NCBI GenBank assembly: GCA_020350905.1
Contig: CP070843.1
Location: 271,167 to 290,391, forward strand
Length of the DNA: 19,225 nucleotides
Origin: Deltaproteobacteria bacterium
Lineage (GTDB): Bacteria > Desulfobacterota > Syntrophobacteria > BM002
Reading direction: 5' to 3'
The position numbers were made by a program, and so were the translations under genes. How positions within the stretch are numbered: position 1 is the stretch's first letter; every line of letters starts with the position of its first letter. The notes under the pieces were generated by a model that had not been told where the DNA came from, made no database searches, and saw only the letters and a program-made list of their open reading frames with translations. This document shows positions 14,745-19,225 of the stretch, one piece after another.

Positions 14745-15043
14745 AAAAAAGAAATAAGCGGAGACAGCCGCAGCGAATGTGCATTGTCTGTGGTAATAAG
14801 AGAGCCAAAGCTGAACTCATTCGCTTGGCGCTGGATGAGAAAAGCAAGGTGTGCCTGGATTACCGGCAACGGCGCCGTGGGCGTGGCTGCTATGTGTGCC
14901 AGAGGCCAGAGTGCCTGACGCGAGTCAAACTGGCCTCCCTTGAGAGGGCGTTTCGACGATCGCTACCTCAGACCGCTTGGAATCCCGCTCTGACCATGGC
15001 GGAAGCTCTACAGGGGCGTAGCATCCAGTTGCAAGAGCAATGA
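14741..15043 (+). CDS. ylxR: YlxR/DUF448 RNA-binding-like protein
   Basis: Small basic protein of 100 aa of the YlxR family, regularly found between nusA and infB. The start KKRNKRRQPQRMCIVCGNKR carries the family RxCIVC motif; GRGCYVCQRPECL follows, giving four cysteines in two pairs that may bind zinc. YlxR proteins are proposed to bind RNA or affect transcription, and the exact role is unsettled. The ATG overlaps the nusA stop as ATGA, which suggests translational coupling. The C-terminal end (about 75-100) is less typical. Confidence 0.9.
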   Translation: MKKRNKRRQPQRMCIVCGNKRAKAELIRLALDEKSKVCLDYRQRRRGRGCYVCQRPECLTRVKLASLERAFRRSLPQTAWNPALTMAEALQGRSIQLQEQ

Positions 15044-15114
15044 TCTGACCACGCACTCAGAAGTGCTGTTATGAACTTTCGAAGATAGCAAATTAATACA
15101 AGTCGGGGGGTTGC

Positions 15115-17757
15115 ATGGCGAAGTTGAGGGTGTACGAACTAGCAAAAGAATTAGACATTCCCAATACGGATCTGCTGGAGCGGATCGGTAGCTTGGGCAT
15201 TCAGATCAAAGGGCACATGAGCTCTTTGGATGAAGAGCAGGCCCAACTGGTTCGTGACACGGTGACGGGTCGCTCGCAGCAACTGATCGAAGAAAAGCGG
15301 GTCCGTAGAGGAGTCATCCGCAGGCGGCGAAAAATTGTTAGGACCGCGCCTGCACCGGAGGAAGTGGAGACCGAAGTTGCGGTAGAGACAGTACCCCCCG
15401 TCGAAGAACCGGCTGAAGCGGGAGTCGAGACAGGGCTGCCACCAGTTGTGGTCGAGGGAGAAGCACCAGAGGTTGAGCCCGAAAAACCAGAGAAACCTGA
15501 ACCGGATGTGGAGGTTGCGAAAAAGAAAAAACCGGCGAAGAAAGTAAAGGAAAAGGAAAAGAAGGTCAAAAAACCCCGGAGGCGTGTCAAGAAAGAGGCT
15601 GCCGCCAAAATTATCAAGCTGCCTGAGCGCGTGCCCAAGGCTGTTCCCGAACCCGAGAAGGGAGAGCCCAAGGTTGAAGCATCAATGGAAGCAGTGGAGA
15701 AAGTGGTTGAGCCTATGCCTGCTCCGCCAGAACCCGAGGCTGAGGCGAAAAAGAGGCCGGGCAAACCGAAAAAGAAGAAAGGAAAGCGAGCACGAGCCGA
15801 AATGGATGAGGAACGGTCAATGAGGAGGAGGCTGCCGAGCCGCCGCAAAGAGGTGGTCACTGGGGACGATCTTTACGCCAGGCGTCGCGGGCCGGGCCGG
15901 ATGATGAAAGGCCGCAAGGCAGCACGCGCACGAGCAGTTGCCAAAGATATAAAGCAAACCGAGATCACCATACCCAAAGCCGCCAAGCGAAGGGTCAAAC
16001 TTGACGAAGCCATCACCGTGGCCAGTCTTGCCAAGCGCATGGGAGTCAAGGCCAGAGAGGTGATTACAAAACTTATGGAATTGGGCCTCATGGCCACAGT
16101 GAACCAGGCGATTGATTTTGACACCGCTTCCCTGGTGGCGACGGAATTTAATTATGAGGCCGAGAAAACAGGTTTTGAGGAGGCGGAAATCTTGCAGGCT
16201 GTACCGGATCAGGAGGAAGACCTCAAGCCACGGCCTCCGGTGGTAACCATTATGGGACACGTTGATCATGGCAAGACCTCCCTGCTTGACGCTGTCCGGC
16301 AGACTAAAGTTACGGAGGGAGAGGCAGGAGGCATCACCCAGCATATAGGTGCTTACAATGTGAGGCTGGATGCAGGCCAAGTGGTCTTCCTGGACACCCC
16401 GGGCCATGAGGCTTTTACGTCCATGCGGGCCCGTGGCGCCCAGGTAACCGACCTGGTGGTTCTCGTGGTGGCGGCCGATGATGGGGTGATGCAACAGACG
16501 GTTGAGGCAATCAACCATGCCCAGGCGGCAGATATTCAGATCCTGGTGGCCATAAACAAGATAGACAAAGAAAATGCCGACCCCGACAGGGTGAAACGTG
16601 AGTTGGCCGAGAGAGGACTGAATCCAGAGGAGTGGGGCGGTGATACCACCATGGTGGAAGTGTCAGCCAAACAGAAGACAGGGCTGGATGAATTGCTTGA
16701 GCTCATCTTGCTCCAGGCTGAACTACTGGAACTGAAGGCCAATCCCGACAAGAAGTCAAGAGGGCGGGTGGTCGAGGCTCGACTGGACAGAGGCAAGGGA
16801 CCGCTGGCCACTGTCTTGGTGCAAGAGGGAACTCTTCGAGTCGGAGATCCTTTCGTCTGTGGCACCTTCCACGGCAGGGTACGAGCTATGCTGGACGATC
16901 GCGGCCGTAAAGTGGAAGCAGCACCGCCGTCCATTCCTGTGGAAGTCCACGGAATATCAGGGGTGCCACAGGCTGGTGATGAGTTGGTGGTGGTGTACGA
17001 CGAGAAACAGGCAAAGCAGGTGGCAGGACACCGGCAGTTGAAGTTGCGCGAAGCAGAGCTTTCCCAAGCGACGAAAGTAACTTTGGACAACCTCTTTGAG
17101 CGCATCAAAGAGGGCGAGACCAAGGAGCTCAAGATTGTGCTCAAGGCTGACGTTCAAGGCTCCTTGGAGGCGATTTCCGACTCCCTGAACAATCTGAGTA
17201 CCGAGGAGATCAAGGTCAACATCATTCATAGTGCAGCGGGAGCTGTTACTGAGACAGATGTGATGCTGGCTTCCGCTTCAGATGCTATAGCTATTGGCTT
17301 TAGCGTCAGGGCTTCGCAGAAAGCCCAAGAGTTAGCAGAGGCTGAGAAAGTCGACCTGCGTTTCTATGACGTCATCTATCAACTGGTAGCGGAAGTAAAA
17401 GACGCAATGGAGGGAATGCTAGAGCCCATATACAAAGAGCACTTCATGGGTCGTGCCGAGGTACTCAAGACCTTTCATATTTCCCGGGTAGGGACTGTTG
17501 CCGGCAGTATGGTCAATGAAGGAAGGGTGGAGCGGGGAGCAAAGATTAGGGTGCTGCGTGACAACGTGGTGATCAACGATAGTAAGATAGCGTCGCTCAG
17601 GCGCTATAAAGATGAGGTCAAAGAGGTCAAAGCGGGTCTAGATTGCGGAATAATCATTGAGAATTTCAACGATATCAAGATTGACGATATCCTAGAGACA
17701 TACACAATAGAAGAAATCAGACCTGTCCTGGAACCTGGTGGCAACAAGTCGGAATGA
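15115..17757 (+). CDS. infB: Translation initiation factor IF-2
   Basis: GTPase that places initiator tRNA on the 30S subunit and promotes subunit joining. The 880-aa protein starts with an IF2_N domain (MAKLRVYELAKELDIPNTDL), followed by a long K/E/P-rich linker (about 56-290) and a second IF2_N-like segment (about 295-355, VASLAKRMGVKAREVITKLM). The G domain starts near 375: G1 GHVDHGKT (381-388), G2 GGITQHIGAY, G3 DTPGHE, G4 NKID, G5 SAK. Beta-barrel and C1/C2 domains follow (VLKTFHISRVGTVAGSMV near the end). GGGGGG lies a few bases before the ATG. The linker is long but normal for the family. Confidence 0.98.
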   Translation: MAKLRVYELAKELDIPNTDLLERIGSLGIQIKGHMSSLDEEQAQLVRDTVTGRSQQLIEEKRVRRGVIRRRRKIVRTAPAPEEVETEVAVETVPPVEEPAEAGVETGLPPVVVEGEAPEVEPEKPEKPEPDVEVAKKKKPAKKVKEKEKKVKKPRRRVKKEAAAKIIKLPERVPKAVPEPEKGEPKVEASMEAVEKVVEPMPAPPEPEAEAKKRPGKPKKKKGKRARAEMDEERSMRRRLPSRRKEVVTGDDLYARRRGPGRMMKGRKAARARAVAKDIKQTEITIPKAAKRRVKLDEAITVASLAKRMGVKAREVITKLMELGLMATVNQAIDFDTASLVATEFNYEAEKTGFEEAEILQAVPDQEEDLKPRPPVVTIMGHVDHGKTSLLDAVRQTKVTEGEAGGITQHIGAYNVRLDAGQVVFLDTPGHEAFTSMRARGAQVTDLVVLVVAADDGVMQQTVEAINHAQAADIQILVAINKIDKENADPDRVKRELAERGLNPEEWGGDTTMVEVSAKQKTGLDELLELILLQAELLELKANPDKKSRGRVVEARLDRGKGPLATVLVQEGTLRVGDPFVCGTFHGRVRAMLDDRGRKVEAAPPSIPVEVHGISGVPQAGDELVVVYDEKQAKQVAGHRQLKLREAELSQATKVTLDNLFERIKEGETKELKIVLKADVQGSLEAISDSLNNLSTEEIKVNIIHSAAGAVTETDVMLASASDAIAIGFSVRASQKAQELAEAEKVDLRFYDVIYQLVAEVKDAMEGMLEPIYKEHFMGRAEVLKTFHISRVGTVAGSMVNEGRVERGAKIRVLRDNVVINDSKIASLRRYKDEVKEVKAGLDCGIIIENFNDIKIDDILETYTIEEIRPVLEPGGNKSE

Positions 17758-17799
17758 TTTCTCTATGGATGATTCCAGCTTGAGGCAAGGTGTAGGGCG

Positions 17800-18087
17800 A
17801 TGGTTGTGGGGATTACAAAGCTAAGCTTGCGTTTGCCGGTTAACCAATCCCTCAAGGGCAAGCGCAAGGTGATTAAAAGTATTTGCGAGCGACTACGGCA
17901 GCGCTTCAATCTGGCAGTGGCTGAAACCGACTCCCAGAATCTATGGCAGGCTGCTGAGTTGGGTATCGTCGCAGTGGGCAATGAGGGAAGATACATTGAA
18001 TCTAAATTGGACAAAGCCATCAATTTCGTTGAGAACCTCCAGTTGGCCGAGATTGTGGATATCCAGACGGAATTGATTCACTACTAG
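17800..18087 (+). CDS. ylxP: YlxP/DUF503 family protein
   Basis: Small conserved protein of 95 aa of the DUF503/YlxP family, often located between infB and rbfA. The typical pattern is complete: MVVGITKLSLRLPVNQSLKGKRK, RLRQRFNLAVAETDSQNLWQ, LGIVAVGNEGRYIESKLDK. A role in ribosome assembly or RNA binding has been suggested from its neighbours; the biochemical function is not established. It begins 42 bp after infB. Its stop is the first base group of a 12-bp inverted repeat that spans the gap to rbfA. Confidence 0.92.
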   Translation: MVVGITKLSLRLPVNQSLKGKRKVIKSICERLRQRFNLAVAETDSQNLWQAAELGIVAVGNEGRYIESKLDKAINFVENLQLAEIVDIQTELIHY

Positions 18088-18194
18088 AAACTAGATGCTT
18101 GATCCTGGATGCTAGATGCTGGATTCTCGATACTGGTTCGCGGGTGAAGACTTTGAAGGAATTCCTCTAGTATGGAGCATCTAGTTTCGAGAAT
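18087..18194. repeat. 7-bp period repeats within a 12-bp inverted repeat, ylxP-rbfA gap
   Basis: GAAACTAGATGC (18087-18098) and GCATCTAGTTTC (18177-18188) are perfect reverse complements. Between them the sequence steps in 7-bp units (CTAGATG, CTTGATC, CTGGATG, CTAGATG, CTGGATT, CTCGATA, CTGGTTC) from 18091. A second pair, ATTCTCGA (18123-18130) and TCGAGAAT (18187-18194), overlaps the right arm and reaches the rbfA start region. Confidence 0.8.
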
Positions 18195-18197
18195 ATT

Positions 18198-18551
18198 ATG
18201 GAACACAAACGGGCAGATCGAGTTGCGGATCTCCTATTGAAGGAGCTTGCTGAAGTGCTTATGCGGAAGGTGAAAGACCCTCGCCTTGCTGACATCACCT
18301 TGACAGCCGTCAAGGTCTCACCGGACCTGCGACAGGCCAGAGTATTTTACAGCTTGCTAGGTGACGAGAACAAAAAGGCTGCAGCAGCTGTGGGTTTGGA
18401 AAGTGCTCGAGGTTTTGTCAAGCGTGAACTGGGTAAACGGCTCCACCTTCGACGCATCCCGGATATTGCATTTTACTTCGATGCTTCTCTGGAACATGGC
18501 TCTCACATTGACCGACTGCTCACGGAGCTCAAGGAACCTGGTCTGGAATGA
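18198..18551 (+). CDS. rbfA: 30S ribosome-binding factor RbfA
   Basis: RbfA binds the immature 30S subunit near helix 1 of 16S rRNA. The 117-aa protein has the KH-like family pattern: start HKRADRVADLLLKELAEVLMRKVKDPRL, ITLTAVKVSPDLRQARVFYSLLG, SARGFVKRELGKRLHLRRIPDIAFYFD, and SLEHGSHIDRLL near the C-terminus. The length is normal. The ribosome-binding site (GAGAA) lies in the right arm of a predicted hairpin in the upstream repeat region, so its translation could depend on that structure. The stop overlaps the nrnA start as ATGA. Confidence 0.95.
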   Translation: MEHKRADRVADLLLKELAEVLMRKVKDPRLADITLTAVKVSPDLRQARVFYSLLGDENKKAAAAVGLESARGFVKRELGKRLHLRRIPDIAFYFDASLEHGSHIDRLLTELKEPGLE

Positions 18552-19198
18552 TTGCGACAATTGCACGCGAGCTCGAGAATAATGAACGCTTTCTGGTGGC
18601 CACCCACGTAAACCCAGACGGTGACGCGATCGGATCTCTGGGAGCCCTCGCCCTGGTGCTCGAGGGAATGGGTAAACAGGTGGTGGCTTACTGCCAGGAT
18701 GAGGTGCCCGGATTCTTACGATTCCTGCCTTATTCGGACCGAATTGTCAGAGAAATATCTGGTCCCGACCGCTTTGAAGTGGCAGTGGTACTAGATTGTG
18801 GTGAACTTGACAGGATTGGCAGCGCTGCCGAGGTTCTCAAGCACGTCCGAAAAATCATCCATATCGACCATCATAGTTCTGGTGATGATTTTGGCCAACT
18901 AAACCTGGTCCGGCCAGAGTGCAGCAGCACTGCCGAGATTCTTTATGAAATCTTCCAAGCCATTCCGGTGTCCTTGACCCCGGAGGCTGCAGAGAACCTC
19001 TATACTGCCATTTTGACCGATACAGGGTCTTTCCGTTTTGCCAACACCACGCCAAGAGCTCTGGCCATAGCCGCAGAATTGGTCTCGCTCGGAGCAGTGC
19101 CGGAGAAGGTAGCGGGCGAGGTTTATGACAGTATGAGCCCAGAGCGTATAGAGCTGTTACGTAACAGCTCTATACGCTCTGGGCTCATACTGTCATAA
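18548..19198 (+). CDS. nrnA: DHH-family NrnA (oligoribonuclease/pAp phosphatase), partial
   Basis: DHH/DHHA1 phosphoesterase that degrades short oligoribonucleotides and dephosphorylates pAp. Only the N-terminal DHH domain is present: VATHVNPDGDAIGS (the HxNxDGD motif), VVLDCGELDRIG, IIHIDHHSSGDDFG (DHH motif), SSTAEILYEI and AILTDTGSFRFANT. The family is usually about 310-340 aa. Reliable sequence ends at 19160 (MSPERIELLR). Bases 19161-19198 are a reverse-complement fold-back of the gene itself, so the final residues and the stop codon are artefacts. The ATG overlaps the rbfA stop. The missing DHHA1 domain lies beyond the contig end. Confidence 0.88.
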   Translation: MIATIARELENNERFLVATHVNPDGDAIGSLGALALVLEGMGKQVVAYCQDEVPGFLRFLPYSDRIVREISGPDRFEVAVVLDCGELDRIGSAAEVLKHVRKIIHIDHHSSGDDFGQLNLVRPECSSTAEILYEIFQAIPVSLTPEAAENLYTAILTDTGSFRFANTTPRALAIAAELVSLGAVPEKVAGEVYDSMSPERIELLRNSSIRSGLILS

Positions 19199-19225
19199 AC
19201 CTCGCCCGCTACCTTCTCCGGCACT
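19096..19225. repeat. Perfect 65-bp zero-spacer palindrome at contig end (likely artefact)
   Basis: Bases 19161-19225 are the exact reverse complement of 19096-19160, with no loop (GTTAC|GTAAC at the centre), and the sequence ends there. It lies inside the conserved nrnA coding region. This is the form of a fold-back chimera in library preparation, amplification or assembly. Confidence 0.9.

Noticed and set aside
15817..16518. Minus-strand 233-codon frame opposite infB
   Set aside because: Shadow of the strongly supported IF-2 coding sequence.

Overview
The window looks like a chromosomal piece of a Gram-negative, probably anaerobic bacterium, most likely Desulfobacterota (former Deltaproteobacteria). 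This rests on the gene set (outer-membrane FadL-type protein, MetE/UROD-like protein, four-helix-bundle cassette), on short-period intergenic repeats and a REP-like hairpin of a kind I associate with that group, and on the protein sequences. I ran no search, so the placement is inference.

Region 1 (1-975) is the 3' part of an IS4-type DDE transposase cut by the left edge. Region 2 (981-9163, all minus strand) is an accessory cluster. Read in its own direction it holds a 609-aa exported and membrane-anchored protein of unknown family, a LolD-like ABC ATPase, a four-helix-bundle gene broken by a frameshift, an FtsX/MacB-type permease with histidine-rich periplasmic motifs, a diverged ZnuA-like metal-binding protein, a FadL-type porin gene with a frameshift and a stop, an exported thioredoxin-like protein and an exported peroxiredoxin. 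The middle genes look like a metal ABC system that uses an FtsX/MacB-type permease instead of a ZnuB-type one. This is the best candidate in the window for an under-described system. Repeat cassettes have been inserted between its genes.

Region 3 (9164-12345) is a repeat-rich divergent intergenic region, a two-ACT-domain aspartate kinase on the plus strand, and a convergent MetE/UROD-superfamily protein on the minus strand. Both enzymes may bear on the aspartate-methionine pathway.

Region 4 (12490-19225, plus strand) is core information processing: tRNA-Gly(CCC) with its own promoter, then rimP (behind an attenuator-like hairpin), nusA, ylxR, infB, ylxP, rbfA and nrnA. Several junctions are ATGA overlaps. 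The right end is a perfect zero-spacer inverted repeat (19096-19225) inside nrnA, almost certainly an assembly or library fold-back, so sequence after 19160 should not be trusted.

Intergenic regions carry three families of degenerate short-period repeats: a 7-bp ATCCGAA-type, an 8-bp ACTCCANN-type and a 7-bp CTGGATG-type. There are also two REP/REPIN-like palindromic elements.
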